Origin: Paraburkholderia caledonica NBRC 102488
Lineage (GTDB): Bacteria; Pseudomonadota; Gammaproteobacteria; Burkholderiales; Burkholderiaceae
Length of the DNA stretch: 64,000 nt
Direction: 5' to 3'
NCBI RefSeq assembly: GCF_000685095.1
Contig: NZ_BAYE01000006.1
Coordinates: 310,001 to 374,000, forward strand
A model generated the notes under the pieces. It had not been told where the DNA came from. It worked only from the letters and a program-made list of their open reading frames with translations, and did not search any database. Below, one piece after another: positions 17,797 to 26,948 of the stretch. The stretch's first letter is position 1; each line of letters starts with the position of its first letter. Both the position numbers and the translations under genes were made by a program.

Positions 17797-19731
17797 TCAG
17801 GCTGTTGGCACACGGTGCGACCGCGGCGCGACCGGCGTTCTGCTACGCGGGTCTGTCTGTTCTTTTTCCGCGCGAATGATCGCGAGCAGTTGTTCGAGCC
17901 GCATCGGACGGCCGGTCAGGAAGCCTTGCACCACATCGCAGCGCGCGTCGCACAGCCATTCGAGTTGCGCGGGATACTCGACGCCTTCCGCGACGACCAG
18001 CAGGCCGAAGCTATGCGCCATCGAAATGATCGCGGTGACGATGGGCTGACCGCCATTGGGCAATGGACAGATGAAACTGCGGTCGATCTTGATGCTGTGC
18101 ACCGGAAAAGATTGCAGGTATGACAGCGACGAGTACCCCGTGCCGAAGTCGTCGAGCGACAGGCGCACGCCGACGGCACGCAATTCCTGCATTGCCTGAA
18201 TGCCCACCGACATATTGGACATCAACTGGCTCTCGGTCAGTTCGAGTTCGAGCAGCGAAGCCGGCAGGCCGCTTTTTTTCAACGCGGTGCACACTTCGTC
18301 CGTGAAGCCTTCGGTTCGCAGTTGGCGTGCGGAAATGTTCACGGCCACATGCACGCCTGCATTCGTGCCGGCATTCCAGCTCGCGGCGTCGCGGCACGCA
18401 CGCGACAAGACCCAGCGGCCAAGCGCGACGATCAGATCGCTGTTTTCGGCAATCGGAACGAATTCGGCCGGCAAAATGGGGCCTTCCGTCGGATGCGTCC
18501 AACGGACGAGCGCCTCCGCGCCGAGCAGGCGGCCGGAAAGGCAGTCGAATTGCGGCTGATAGACGATGTCGAGTCCGTCGTGTTCGAGCGCCTTGCGCAG
18601 TTCGGCTTCGATGCGCGCGCGCCGTTGCGCCTCGGCCGTCATCTCGCTCTGAAACTCGACCGCAATGCTCTTGCCCCTGCTTTTCGCCGAATACAGCGCA
18701 ATGTCCGCATTGCTGACCAGTTCCGCGATTTCGGCGGTGTCCTCGGGATAAATGCTGAACCCCACGCTTGCCGTCACGGCCGACTCGATGCCAAGCAGAA
18801 CGAATGGGCGTGACAGGTTGCGCGCGACGCGGCCCGCCGTGGCGCGCGCACGAACGCGGCTAGCATCGGGCCCGAGCACGACAGCGAATTCGTCGCCGCC
18901 GATTCGGCTCACCAGATCGTGAGGCCGGACGACGTTGCGCAACGCCTCGGCGACCTGCTTGAGCAGTTCATCGCCGGCGCCGTGGCCGAGCGTATCGTTG
19001 ACGGTCTTGAAGTTGTCGAGGTCCACCATCATCAGCGCGACGCGTTTATTCGCGGCGCTTGCCTTGTGCAGGCGCGTCTTCAGTTCATCGTAGAACGCAC
19101 GGCGATTAGGCAGGTCCGTCAGCGGATCAGTCGAAGCAAGATATTCGAGGTCTTTCTCCGCGCGCGACACACGCTCGCGCATGCGCTTCATGACGAGCGA
19201 TGCAATCCACACCGAACACAGCGACGCGCCGACAAGAAAGCAGCCGTACTGGGCAACCTGCGTTTTTATAGCGTCAGTCGTCGCTACGACCACGATGCTG
19301 CCGAGCAACCGGTCGTTATGAATGATGGGTGCCGCGACGAAGATGTCTTCGAGTGAAAGATGGCGCGAGCCGCCCACGTTCGCGAGCGTGCCTTCTTCGT
19401 AGTCAACTCGGCTGAGCCCCGGGCGCGCATAGCGCACGAACAGTTCGCCATCTGGCGTATAGACGGTTGCGCTCTCCACATGCGGAACCTTGCGAAGCGA
19501 GCCGAGTACTTCAGCAGTCGCTTCGCGGTCGCCGAACATGGCCGAGGCGGTCAGATTCTCTGCGAGCACCGATGCCTGCATGCTGACGTCGTCGGTCAGC
19601 GACGCGCGCAGCGAAAGCGCCTGATAGATCAGCAGCACGACACTGGAAATGAGCAGCGCGATCGCCACGCCGACCAGATTCACATGTTCGCGTGGCCATA
19701 CAAGCCGTGACCATCCGGAGAAACTTTTCAT
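17797..19731 (-). CDS. Membrane GGDEF-EAL protein with CHASE8-like sensor (YfiN-like N terminus)
   Basis: A 644-aa cyclic-di-GMP enzyme. One transmembrane helix lies at about residues 18-40, a periplasmic CHASE8-like domain at about 45-160 (SLTDDVSMQASVLAENLTAS, ATAEVLGSLRKVPHVESATV) and a second helix near 165-185. The GGDEF domain has an intact active site (278-282), preceded five residues earlier by an RPHD I-site. The EAL domain has EAL at 406-408, ELTESQLM, LDDFGTGYSSLSYL, KIDRSFI and AEGVEY, so both activities look possible. Its ATG overlaps the yfiR-like stop by 4 nt. The YfiR-like protein probably controls it through the periplasmic domain. The net activity cannot be read from sequence. 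Confidence 0.92.
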   Translation of the reverse strand: MKSFSGWSRLVWPREHVNLVGVAIALLISSVVLLIYQALSLRASLTDDVSMQASVLAENLTASAMFGDREATAEVLGSLRKVPHVESATVYTPDGELFVRYARPGLSRVDYEEGTLANVGGSRHLSLEDIFVAAPIIHNDRLLGSIVVVATTDAIKTQVAQYGCFLVGASLCSVWIASLVMKRMRERVSRAEKDLEYLASTDPLTDLPNRRAFYDELKTRLHKASAANKRVALMMVDLDNFKTVNDTLGHGAGDELLKQVAEALRNVVRPHDLVSRIGGDEFAVVLGPDASRVRARATAGRVARNLSRPFVLLGIESAVTASVGFSIYPEDTAEIAELVSNADIALYSAKSRGKSIAVEFQSEMTAEAQRRARIEAELRKALEHDGLDIVYQPQFDCLSGRLLGAEALVRWTHPTEGPILPAEFVPIAENSDLIVALGRWVLSRACRDAASWNAGTNAGVHVAVNISARQLRTEGFTDEVCTALKKSGLPASLLELELTESQLMSNMSVGIQAMQELRAVGVRLSLDDFGTGYSSLSYLQSFPVHSIKIDRSFICPLPNGGQPIVTAIISMAHSFGLLVVAEGVEYPAQLEWLCDARCDVVQGFLTGRPMRLEQLLAIIRAEKEQTDPRSRTPVAPRSHRVPTA

Positions 19732-20258
19732 AGAACCGTCCTCGCGAGGCGCATGAGTTTCGAACTGAGCGTGATGCGCCGGCGTGAAGCCTCGCTAACG
19801 TTGATATCGAACTTAAGATGATCGCCGTCGCGCACGAGGCGAATCACCCAGCCCTGCTCCGCGGTGTCGACCTCGCTCACGATCACGACGGGCGCGTCGG
19901 ATGCCAGCAGCGCCTTGACTGCCGCGCTCAATGGAGTGTTTGCGGTTAACACGACGAGGTGGCAATCGGCGGTTTTTTCCGTGCGAGGCAGCGGCCGAAC
20001 GCGCCATCCCTGTTTGCCCGCACGCTTGCCGTCGAGCTTGGCGAGCGCCTGACCGAGCGGCCTCTCCTGGTCCACGCACACTGAGAGGACGTTGTCCGCC
20101 GAGCGTCCTGGTGGCCAGTCGGTGAACTGCGCAAAGTTGAAGATGTAGGCCGCCTCGAGGGCGGACAGGTCCACCTGTGCATCGACCGATGTCTGCACGA
20201 TCAGCGGCGACGCGAACACGAAACACGCCGCTATGGTCCTGATGCGAACGCGATTCAT
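19728..20258 (-). CDS. YfiR-family (DUF4154) periplasmic protein
   Basis: A 176-aa exported protein. A signal peptide is visible (MNRVRIRTIAACFVFASPL, cleavage near VDAQ). The hallmark EAAYIFNFAQFTDWPP follows, with VCVDQERPLGQALAKLDGK, DCHLVVLT and the C-terminal ITLSSKLMRLARTVL. In Pseudomonas, YfiR holds the diguanylate cyclase YfiN inactive in the periplasm. Here the downstream overlapping gene encodes a YfiN-like sensor joined to GGDEF-EAL, so the same relationship is likely. Two mature cysteines are present. I chose the start at 20258; the upstream extension is antisense-like shadow of the TonB gene. Confidence 0.9.
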   Translation of the reverse strand: MNRVRIRTIAACFVFASPLIVQTSVDAQVDLSALEAAYIFNFAQFTDWPPGRSADNVLSVCVDQERPLGQALAKLDGKRAGKQGWRVRPLPRTEKTADCHLVVLTANTPLSAAVKALLASDAPVVIVSEVDTAEQGWVIRLVRDGDHLKFDINVSEASRRRITLSSKLMRLARTVL

Positions 20259-20259
20259 G

Positions 20260-22299
20260 TCAGAACCCGTAGACGGCCTTGAACACGAAGGTCCGGCTTT
20301 GCTGCGCAACTGTCTCCTGGGTGAAGCCCGGACCCACTGGGTCGGCGTACCGTTTGTCGGTCAGGTTATAAATGGAAAACGACAGGTCCGCACCGCGAAT
20401 CAGCCGTCGCGAACTCAGCGTGAGGTTCGCGAGGCAGAAACCGCCGGTTTCGCCGACCGCGGCCAGTCGCGTGGACGTGCATTGCACTTCGAGTCCCGAT
20501 ACCAGCGCATTCGCGAAGAACGGCACCGCCACATTGGCTTTCGCGAGATGCTTCGGCGAATTCTGGAGTGCGGCCCCGGTGTTGGAGTCGTGAGCTATCT
20601 GGTACGAATAGCTGGCGCGCACCCGCGTGCCTGCGATTTGCTGCTCATAGGCGAGTTCCGCGCCTCGCGCGGTGGCGCGATCGACATTGCGGAAGATATA
20701 AAGACCGGCGCTCTGCTGTGTCGTCGTGATCAGCTCGCGCGCGTTGTACTGGAACAGCGAGAGTGTCGCGCGGGCCATCGCGGACACGGCTCTTTCATAT
20801 ACGAGTTCGGTCGTCGCGATGTGCTCTGCCTTCAGCGATGAATTACCCAACTGGCCGTCGGCGCCGCCTACCGCGTAGTACATCTCGTATGCGTTCGGCG
20901 CGCGATAGGCCTCGCCGTACAGCAGCTTGAAGGTGTCGCGCGGAGTCAGCTTGTAGACGAGCCCGATGCGCGGACTCAGGTTGCCGCCCGAGGCCGTCTG
21001 CTGGTCGTAACGCAAGCCCGCATTCAGCGTGAAATTCGCGGGCAACGTGATTTCATCTTCGATATAGACACCGGCGCGGTTGCCGCTGTGATGGTCGTCG
21101 AGCAATTGCGAATACGGATCGACGTTGTAGTTGTACTGGTTCAGGCGCGCGTCTCTGGCGAAGTCCGTACCGATCACGATCCGATGTTTGTCGATCGACG
21201 ACACGGTCGCGTGCACATCGGCGCCGTACCAGAGCGCGTGGCTGCCGTCGACATTGGCCACATACGGTTGCGGACCATAGACCGAGGGCATCCGGTAGTC
21301 GTAGCGGCCCCAGTACACCTGCGATGACAGCGTCACGCCGTCGGCAAGCAAATGCTGGTACGAGAGATCCAGATAGCTTCGCGTGTCCGTCACGCTGAAG
21401 GGCGCATTGAACACCGCGCCGTACGGCGCATCGGGCACGCCCTTCGTGCCGTTTCCGTAAATGAACGTCAGCCGGAAATCGCCATACGCGGCCTTGCCGA
21501 GAAAGTTCTGCGCGCGGTCGTAGTCCAGCCGGTTGGCGACGCCGTTGTTCTGCTCGGGCGTGTCGAATGCCGGATAGTACAGATCCTGACCGCTGCGTCC
21601 ATACGACGTCGCGGAAACAAGAATGTCGGCACCGTGCGCACCATGCCAGCCGTATGAAGCACGCGCCTTTTTCTCGCCGAAGCTCCCCACCGCGACGGCG
21701 GCTTCCGCGCCCGCCAGATCGCTGCCGGTTTTCGTAATCACGTTGATCACGCCGAAAAGCGCGTTCGCGCCGTACATCGCCGAACCCGGGCCCGGCACAT
21801 ACTCGATGCGCTTCACCAGATCCATGTCGAGCGGGAAGTCCGTGCCGATGGGTGCCTGACCGTACACACCGTCGTTCGTACGCATGCCGTCGATCAGCAG
21901 CAGGAACCGGCTGTTGTAATCGCCAGGACGCTGAAAGCCGCGCGAGCCGAGGTATTCATATGAGCGGTCGTTCGTCACATACAGGCCCGGCAACGACGCG
22001 AGCGCATCGGCAAGCGTGCGCCAGCCGAACTGACTGATGTCTTCGGCGGTAAGAACGACCACGGCGGCTGGTGCGTCGGTAACCGACTGATCGAAACGTG
22101 ACGCCGTGCTGACAGTGACCTGCATCAGCGCCTCCAATGGCATCGCCGCCAACTCCTCGGCGTCCGGGGCCGAAGCTGCGCTCGCGCGAGGCTCGTTACC
22201 GGCGAAAGCTGCCGGCGAACAGAGCGTTGCCAGTCCCGCGACAGAACAAGCGACCAGGCGTTGAGAAAGGAAAAAAGAAGCGCGCGTAGTTGGAACCAT
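20260..22299 (-). CDS. TonB-dependent outer-membrane receptor
   Basis: A 679-aa receptor: signal peptide (ending CSPAAFAGNEP), a plug domain (PAAVVVLTAEDISQFGWRTL, then SRGFQRPGDYNSRFLLLIDG, YVPGPGSAMYGANALFGVIN) and a C-terminal 22-strand-type barrel ending in aromatic Phe (VFKAVYGF). The plug resembles vitamin B12/siderophore-type receptors, but the ligand is unknown and no cobalamin riboswitch was seen upstream. It is the first gene of an operon with the yfiR-like and GGDEF-EAL genes, 1 nt upstream of the former. This suggests that ligand binding or surface state feeds into cyclic-di-GMP control. Confidence 0.92.
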   Translation of the reverse strand: MVPTTRASFFLSQRLVACSVAGLATLCSPAAFAGNEPRASAASAPDAEELAAMPLEALMQVTVSTASRFDQSVTDAPAAVVVLTAEDISQFGWRTLADALASLPGLYVTNDRSYEYLGSRGFQRPGDYNSRFLLLIDGMRTNDGVYGQAPIGTDFPLDMDLVKRIEYVPGPGSAMYGANALFGVINVITKTGSDLAGAEAAVAVGSFGEKKARASYGWHGAHGADILVSATSYGRSGQDLYYPAFDTPEQNNGVANRLDYDRAQNFLGKAAYGDFRLTFIYGNGTKGVPDAPYGAVFNAPFSVTDTRSYLDLSYQHLLADGVTLSSQVYWGRYDYRMPSVYGPQPYVANVDGSHALWYGADVHATVSSIDKHRIVIGTDFARDARLNQYNYNVDPYSQLLDDHHSGNRAGVYIEDEITLPANFTLNAGLRYDQQTASGGNLSPRIGLVYKLTPRDTFKLLYGEAYRAPNAYEMYYAVGGADGQLGNSSLKAEHIATTELVYERAVSAMARATLSLFQYNARELITTTQQSAGLYIFRNVDRATARGAELAYEQQIAGTRVRASYSYQIAHDSNTGAALQNSPKHLAKANVAVPFFANALVSGLEVQCTSTRLAAVGETGGFCLANLTLSSRRLIRGADLSFSIYNLTDKRYADPVGPGFTQETVAQQSRTFVFKAVYGF

Positions 22300-22639
22300 G
22301 ACAGCCGGTAAATCGGGAACGCTCCTTCAAAGTGGATCGTCACCTGCTTGTTATCGGCGCGAGCATGGGAAGCTTGAGTCGGCGTGAGCCGCCGCGCTGT
22401 GCGCGGGCTGACTTCACAGCAGCCTTGGACGAGGCTGAAGTTGTAAAAAGGGAATAGGGATATCCGACGTTTGAAGCCATGCATGGCGCAAAATCCGAAG
22501 GCCTTGCCGCGTGCATACGCCTTTTCAAATCGTCGAATAGCGCGTGGCGCATGGATTTCGGCGGTATCCAACGGAGGCCTCGTGAAGTCGCGGCACGCGG
22601 CTTGCTGTAAGAGCCGTTTTTACCGCCGCCCTCACCGTC
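22300..22639. other. Divergent intergenic region upstream of TonB receptor
   Basis: About 340 nt holding the promoter of the TonB-yfiR-GGDEF/EAL operon on one strand and of a small gene on the other. No conserved riboswitch box, Fur-box or clear terminator was recognised. Confidence 0.4.
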
Positions 22640-22888
22640 ATGCAACAAACTTTCAATTCGAGAACTCTCGGCTCCATGCGACAGGCGATGATCGAACGTG
22701 ATCTCGCCCATATCGAACAGGTTCTCGTGCGCTCGCATGCAAGTGCTAGCGACAATTCGGCTTTTCCGCTCTCCTACTGGCACGAGCGTCTGCGTCGCAT
22801 CAAGGACGGCGGGCAACTGTGGGGCGTGCACCTTCGTAAGATCGACACACTGCAGCGCCTGCTCAACGGTGCATTGCCGCAAAGTTAA
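22640..22888 (+). CDS. Small conserved-looking protein, unknown function
   Basis: An 82-aa protein, predicted helical and soluble. Composition and codon use look coding: GC-rich third positions and a balanced amino-acid mix. SMRQAMIERDLAHIEQVLVR and FPLSYWHERLRRIKDGGQLW look like two amphipathic helices, and the C terminus (HLRKIDTLQRLLNGALP) a third. The pattern resembles short Burkholderia proteins with a Y-W-x-E-R-L core, but I cannot name a family. No good ribosome-binding site precedes the ATG at 22640 or the internal ATG at 22676, so the start is uncertain. Confidence 0.6.
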   Translation: MQQTFNSRTLGSMRQAMIERDLAHIEQVLVRSHASASDNSAFPLSYWHERLRRIKDGGQLWGVHLRKIDTLQRLLNGALPQS

Positions 22889-23263
22889 GCCAGTCGTTTG
22901 ACACTGAAACGCGCGCCTCCAACGCATAGGCGCGCGTCATGAATACCCTGGTTGCGCCAATGCGCACGTCCATGTAACGGCGCGTTTTTGACGTCGGGCA
23001 TAGGCGCGATGTTCTCGGTACGCGCGATGCGCTAGTCGTACTTCGCGTACATCCGCCGTTTCTCCCTCCGCATCCTCCGTTCTCTTCTCCTTGCTCTCTC
23101 TTGCGCGCCGGCTCCTTTGGGCTCGCTCCCGTCGACTGCCGGTGAGTTCTCTTCGGGCGCTCACGCGGCGCGCTTCTTGCGGCGTGTCGACAACGCATGC
23201 CGGGGCTCCGGCTGCGCGGCCAGTGCTGTGCACCCTAGTGCGCGCAAACCACGGAGAGCAAAC
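22889..23263. other. Intergenic region upstream of the CsbD/YqjE stress genes
   Basis: About 375 nt without a convincing gene. A pyrimidine-rich run lies around 23050-23105. The region probably holds the promoter of the small stress-protein genes that follow. I see no hairpin with a T-tract. Confidence 0.4.
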
Positions 23264-23548
23264 ATGGAAACAGGAAAAGTGGAAGGGGCAGTGAAGGAAA
23301 TAGGCGGCAAGGTGCAGGAGGCGGCGGGCGAGATGCTCGGCGACACCGGGACCCAGATGGCCGGCACCGCCCGCGAACTAAGCGGCAAGGCTCAACAGGT
23401 GTGGGCGGATCTCACGGACGTCGTGCGCGAGACGACCACCGAGCGGCCGTTCACCGCGCTCGCGATTGCGGCGGCCGCGGGGTTCATTCTCGGCGCGCTG
23501 CGCTCGGCAACCGCACGCGATGTTCGTGGCGACAGGGATTACCGTTAG
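23264..23548 (+). CDS. CsbD/DUF883-like stress protein
   Basis: A 94-aa protein. The N-terminal KVEGAVKEIGGKVQEAAGEM is the helical repeat of CsbD-type stress proteins. The C-terminal TTERPFTALAIAAAAGFILG is the membrane-anchor segment of ElaB/YqjD/DUF883 proteins. It looks like a join of the two: a soluble helical part with a C-terminal membrane anchor. DUF883 proteins bind ribosomes at the membrane in stationary phase in E. coli. The ATG at 23264 is preceded by GGAGAG at 5-nt spacing. It leads a yqjE- and yqjK-like pair, the same order as yqjDEK in E. coli. Confidence 0.85.
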   Translation: METGKVEGAVKEIGGKVQEAAGEMLGDTGTQMAGTARELSGKAQQVWADLTDVVRETTTERPFTALAIAAAAGFILGALRSATARDVRGDRDYR

Positions 23549-23656
23549 ATACGGTTGACATAGAGTCGATTGCATCGTTCGGATCAAGCGCTCGTCGCCG
23601 GTTGACGTAACCGGTGGCGAGCGCCCGTGACGGCAATTGCTGGCGGGAGATACAGG

Positions 23657-24031
23657 ATGTCGATACATACCAAAGTGAGCCAGTGGCGCAACGTGGCGCG
23701 TTTCTGTTCGAGTCGGGCGGTGGACTACGCCGAACTTCTGGCACTCGAACTGGAGGAGGCGAAAGGGCGATTGGTGCGCGAAGTCATCGCGATGGTCGTG
23801 CTGGCGGTCGCTGCCATGTTCACCCTCTCTTTTCTGTGCGTGGCCATCATCGTGACGGCGTGGAATACGCCTTACGTCATTGCCGTTGCGTGGGGTGTTG
23901 CAGCTGCGTGGCTCGTCATATCGATCGCCACCTTCGCGATGATGAAGGCCCAGAAGCCCGTCGAGCCATTGCATGTGCTGCGCGACGAAGTGTCCCATGA
24001 CCTGGAAGCCCTGAAGGACGCCCTGAAATGA
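23657..24031 (+). CDS. yqjE: YqjE-like membrane protein (phage holin superfamily)
   Basis: A 124-aa protein with two transmembrane segments (about residues 45-70 and 78-100). It begins with a cytoplasmic helix (RAVDYAELLALELEEAKGRL) and ends with the acidic tail DEVSHDLEALKDALK. This is the DUF1469/phage-holin-superfamily-6 layout of YqjE. The function is unknown; family members are expressed under osmotic and stationary-phase stress. The ATG at 23657 has GGGAGA upstream. It overlaps the next gene by 4 nt. Confidence 0.85.
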   Translation: MSIHTKVSQWRNVARFCSSRAVDYAELLALELEEAKGRLVREVIAMVVLAVAAMFTLSFLCVAIIVTAWNTPYVIAVAWGVAAAWLVISIATFAMMKAQKPVEPLHVLRDEVSHDLEALKDALK

Positions 24032-24330
24032 AACACGATCCAGCCTGGCATCAGGAACGCCGCGCGGCGATCCTTCAGCGCATGGCCGCCTCGCGCGCGC
24101 GCCTGCTGTCTGCAAATCTGGCACTGCACACGCCTCGGCGAACCGCGATAGCGGGTGTGCCGGCCGTCAACGCAATGAGTTCTCTCGCCGACACGCCTTA
24201 CCTGGCACTGGTGCTCGCGGCCGGTCTTGCGGCCGTGCTTCTCGGGCCGCGCAAAGCGATTGGAACGCTCGCACGCACAAGCGTAATGGCGTGGCTCACG
24301 AGGACCGCGCGCAGTGTGTTTCAGCGCTAG
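24028..24330 (+). CDS. YqjK-like small membrane protein
   Basis: A 100-aa protein. The N-terminal half is basic and helical (HQERRAAILQRMAASRARLL); the C-terminal half has a hydrophobic segment (TPYLALVLAAGLAAVLLGP), and the last 15 residues are basic. This matches YqjK-type proteins in position after YqjE and in architecture; sequence similarity is weak. The start overlaps the yqjE-like stop by 4 nt, so they are co-translated. Function unknown. Confidence 0.75.
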   Translation: MKHDPAWHQERRAAILQRMAASRARLLSANLALHTPRRTAIAGVPAVNAMSSLADTPYLALVLAAGLAAVLLGPRKAIGTLARTSVMAWLTRTARSVFQR

Positions 24331-24475
24331 CGCCATTTGACGCTTTCATGCCGGCGCCATCGACTCCACGTGCGATGCGGCGACTATCGCGCGGTACGAG
24401 ACCGCGCGGCACGCCGGATGCACATGTGTTCGCGTTTCACCCGCGAGTAGTTGAACCGTTCAGTGTGGAGGATAT

Positions 24476-25645
24476 ATGAAGGCGCTTAGATGGCATGGCA
24501 AGAAAGACATCCGCTGCGTCACTGTGCCCGATCCGAAGATCGAACACCCGCGCGACGCGATCATCAAGGTGTCGAGTTGCGCGATTTGCGGCTCCGACCT
24601 GCATCTTTACGACGGCTTCATGCCCGGCATGGAGTCCGGCGACATCATGGGCCACGAGTTCATGGGCGAGGTGGTGGAAGTCGGCAAGGAGAACAGCGCG
24701 CTGAAGGTCGGTGACCGCGTGGTCGTGCCGTTCACCATCATCTGCGGCGAATGCGATCAATGCAAACGCGGCAACTTTTCCGTGTGCGAACGGAGTAATC
24801 GCAACAAGGACATTGCCGACAAGATGTTCGGCCATACCACAGCGGGCCTGTTCGGCTACACGCATCTGACTGGCGGCTATCCTGGCGGGCAGGCCGAGTT
24901 CGTACGCGTGCCGTTTGCGGACAAAACGCATGTGAAGATTCCGGACGGTCTTAGCGACGAGCAGGTGCTTTTCCTCGGGGACATTTTTCCGACCGGCTGG
25001 CAGGCTGCGGTGCAATGCGATATCGAGCCTACCGATACCGTCGCGATCTGGGGCGCCGGCCCGGTCGGGCAAATGGCGATTCGCAGCGCCGTGCTGCTCG
25101 GCGCAAAGCAGGTGATTGCGATCGACTGCGTACCCGAGCGTCTTTCCATGGCGCGCGCGGGCGGCGCCGTCACGATCGACTTCAAGGAAGAGAGCGTCCT
25201 TGAACGGCTGAAGGAACTGACGGGCGGCAAGGGGCCGGAAAAATGTATCGACGCTGTCGGCATGGAATCGCACGCAACGCGTTCGGTTGACGCCATGTAC
25301 GACCGCGCAAAGCAGGCCGTGATGCTCGAAACCGACCGGCCGCACGTGCTGCGCGAGATGATCTACGTTTGCCGTCCTGCGGGAACGTTGTCGGTGCCGG
25401 GCGTCTACGGCGGTCTGGTAGACAAGATTCCGTTCGGTGCGTCGATGAACAAGGGCCTGACATGGCGCATGGGACAGACGCACGTCAACCGCTGGACCGA
25501 CGATCTGCTGCGGCGAATCCAGGAAGGGCAGATCGACCCGTCGTTCGTCATCACGCACACGGTTTCGCTCGATGAAGGCCCGCGCATGTACAAGACGTTC
25601 CGCGACAAGGAAGACGGCTGCATCAAGGTCGTGCTCAAACCCTGA
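24476..25645 (+). CDS. Zinc-dependent alcohol dehydrogenase (formaldehyde-dehydrogenase-like)
   Basis: A 389-aa medium-chain dehydrogenase. Catalytic zinc ligands: Cys38 (CAICGSDLH) and His60-Glu61 ([14 protein letters not shown]). A structural zinc site is present ([15 protein letters not shown]). The cofactor fold motif is [19 protein letters not shown]. The long insertion between the zinc and Rossmann domains places it with glutathione-independent formaldehyde dehydrogenase and related threonine-dehydrogenase-like enzymes. GGAGG precedes the ATG at good spacing. Substrate not determined. A second related enzyme lies 1.3 kb downstream. Confidence 0.9.
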   Translation: MKALRWHGKKDIRCVTVPDPKIEHPRDAIIKVSSCAICGSDLHLYDGFMPGMESGDIMGHEFMGEVVEVGKENSALKVGDRVVVPFTIICGECDQCKRGNFSVCERSNRNKDIADKMFGHTTAGLFGYTHLTGGYPGGQAEFVRVPFADKTHVKIPDGLSDEQVLFLGDIFPTGWQAAVQCDIEPTDTVAIWGAGPVGQMAIRSAVLLGAKQVIAIDCVPERLSMARAGGAVTIDFKEESVLERLKELTGGKGPEKCIDAVGMESHATRSVDAMYDRAKQAVMLETDRPHVLREMIYVCRPAGTLSVPGVYGGLVDKIPFGASMNKGLTWRMGQTHVNRWTDDLLRRIQEGQIDPSFVITHTVSLDEGPRMYKTFRDKEDGCIKVVLKP

Positions 25646-25736
25646 CGCGTCGGGCAGTGATCGTCGCGACACTGGCGCTGTCTGTTATTTCACGTGAGCC
25701 GCGCTGACGTGGCTCCCCAGAATGAAGGTGGTGTAA

Positions 25737-26348
25737 ATGGATTCTCGTACTGAACCGAAGCAGAAGAGCGCTCGCGCTCTGAAGGAACGACTGCCGCAGC
25801 CCCATTCGATCGCGCGCGGTCTTGGGTGGTACAGCATTGCGCTCGGCCTTGCAGAACTGGTGGCGCCGCGCATGATGGCTCGCGCGGCAGGTGTCGAGAC
25901 AGGACCCGGCACTATGCGCTTCTATGGTTTGCGCGAACTTGCGTGCGGCGTCGGCATACTGGCGTCGCGCGATCCGCGGCCATTCTTGTGGGCACGCGTA
26001 GGCGGCGATGCGCTCGACCTTGGCACGCTCGCGCTGACGTCGAACAAATGGAGCGCACGCGACCGGCAACGGGCGGCAGCCGCGGCCGTGAACGTGGCCT
26101 GTGTCACGGCGCTCGACGTGTATGCCGCCAATTGCGTGGAGAGTGTGCCGCGGTTGCCGTCGGCGGACTACAGCGATCGCACCGGTTTTTCCAGCTCGCC
26201 CGAGCAGATGCGCGGCGCCGCGCTCGCGGACTTCGAAACGCCACGCGACATGCGCACGCCGGATGCGCTAGCGCCTTATACGCGCGGCGAACAGTCGTCG
26301 ACGACGGGTCAGCGCCTGCGTGCGGGCAGCGCGACGAGCGCCGCATAA
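25737..26348 (+). CDS. Unknown protein, small-membrane/cyclase-associated type
   Basis: A 203-aa protein. The first 130 residues hold hydrophobic helices (IARGLGWYSIALGLAELVAP, FYGLRELACGVGILASRDPR, AAAAAVNVACVTALDVYAA) separated by basic stretches. This resembles short membrane proteins sometimes fused to cyclase/dehydrase or SRPBCC domains. The last 70 residues are polar and low in hydrophobic residues, so probably disordered. I cannot assign a function. It is followed by a hairpin that may end the transcript. Confidence 0.7.
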   Translation: MDSRTEPKQKSARALKERLPQPHSIARGLGWYSIALGLAELVAPRMMARAAGVETGPGTMRFYGLRELACGVGILASRDPRPFLWARVGGDALDLGTLALTSNKWSARDRQRAAAAAVNVACVTALDVYAANCVESVPRLPSADYSDRTGFSSSPEQMRGAALADFETPRDMRTPDALAPYTRGEQSSTTGQRLRAGSATSAA

Positions 26349-26367
26349 GCCTTCGCATCAGCGTAGA

Positions 26368-26397
26368 AAGCGTACCTTCCGGACGGCGGGTACGCTT
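26368..26397. terminator. Hairpin between convergent genes, possible terminator
   Basis: A 9-bp perfect stem AAGCGTACC (26368-26376) and GGTACGCTT (26389-26397) with a 12-nt loop, 19 nt after the stop of the upstream gene and about 90 nt from the end of the convergent gene. The T-tract is weak. It may serve both strands. Confidence 0.5.
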
Positions 26398-26486
26398 CAT
26401 TCAGCGTTAAGTTTGGGCGCTATATAGGCTTGTCTTGCACGGTGTCTTTGCAACCATCTGGTCATGCGAACAACACGCGCACAGCG

Positions 26487-26744
26487 TCACGCTGACAGAT
26501 CGCCCTTGCTGGTTGGATGTCCTTCGGCGCCACCCGGTTCGAGATCAGGATCCACGTGATCGTGCTCAGGGGTGTACGGCCCTTCAGACGGGTGTTCTTT
26601 TCCCTTTGGAACCAGAGTCGGATCGATGCTTCCATGCTCCCGCTCTTCCACTGTGCCGTCGGATTTGATCTTGACGTCTCCATCACCCAGCTTCTCACGC
26701 CGCTGGTCCGCGCGTTCCACGGGATCGGACGGTTCCTGGTTCAT
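26487..26744 (-). CDS. Small acidic hydrophilic protein, unknown function
   Basis: An 85-aa protein without hydrophobic segments, rich in Glu, Asp, Gly, Pro and His (VKIKSDGTVEEREHGSIDP and HDHVDPDLEPGGAEGHP). It is probably disordered, like hydrophilin-type stress proteins; no family is recognised. The start is well supported by GAGGAG 7 nt upstream. It is divergent from the second zinc alcohol dehydrogenase and lies within a block of stress-related genes. Confidence 0.75.
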   Translation of the reverse strand: MNQEPSDPVERADQRREKLGDGDVKIKSDGTVEEREHGSIDPTLVPKGKEHPSEGPYTPEHDHVDPDLEPGGAEGHPTSKGDLSA

Positions 26745-26948
26745 GCTTTTCTCCTCTCAGGTTAATTGACGCTTCGTTCACGCACATCGAAAGCGAGCAA
26801 AAGCGATACCCGCCTTGCAGACGATGTTTCAGATGAAGTGTTGCACGCGGATTGCTGTGCAGAGACAAGGCTCGCGAATTCAACGCGGGCTGTCGCTGCA
26901 GGCAGCCCGGGCCGCGACGCTGTCAGACCTGAGAGAAGGAGAGTGCAG

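Noticed and set aside
22300..22639. Cobalamin riboswitch upstream of the TonB receptor
   Set aside because: I looked for the conserved cobalamin-riboswitch boxes on the receptor strand and did not see them.
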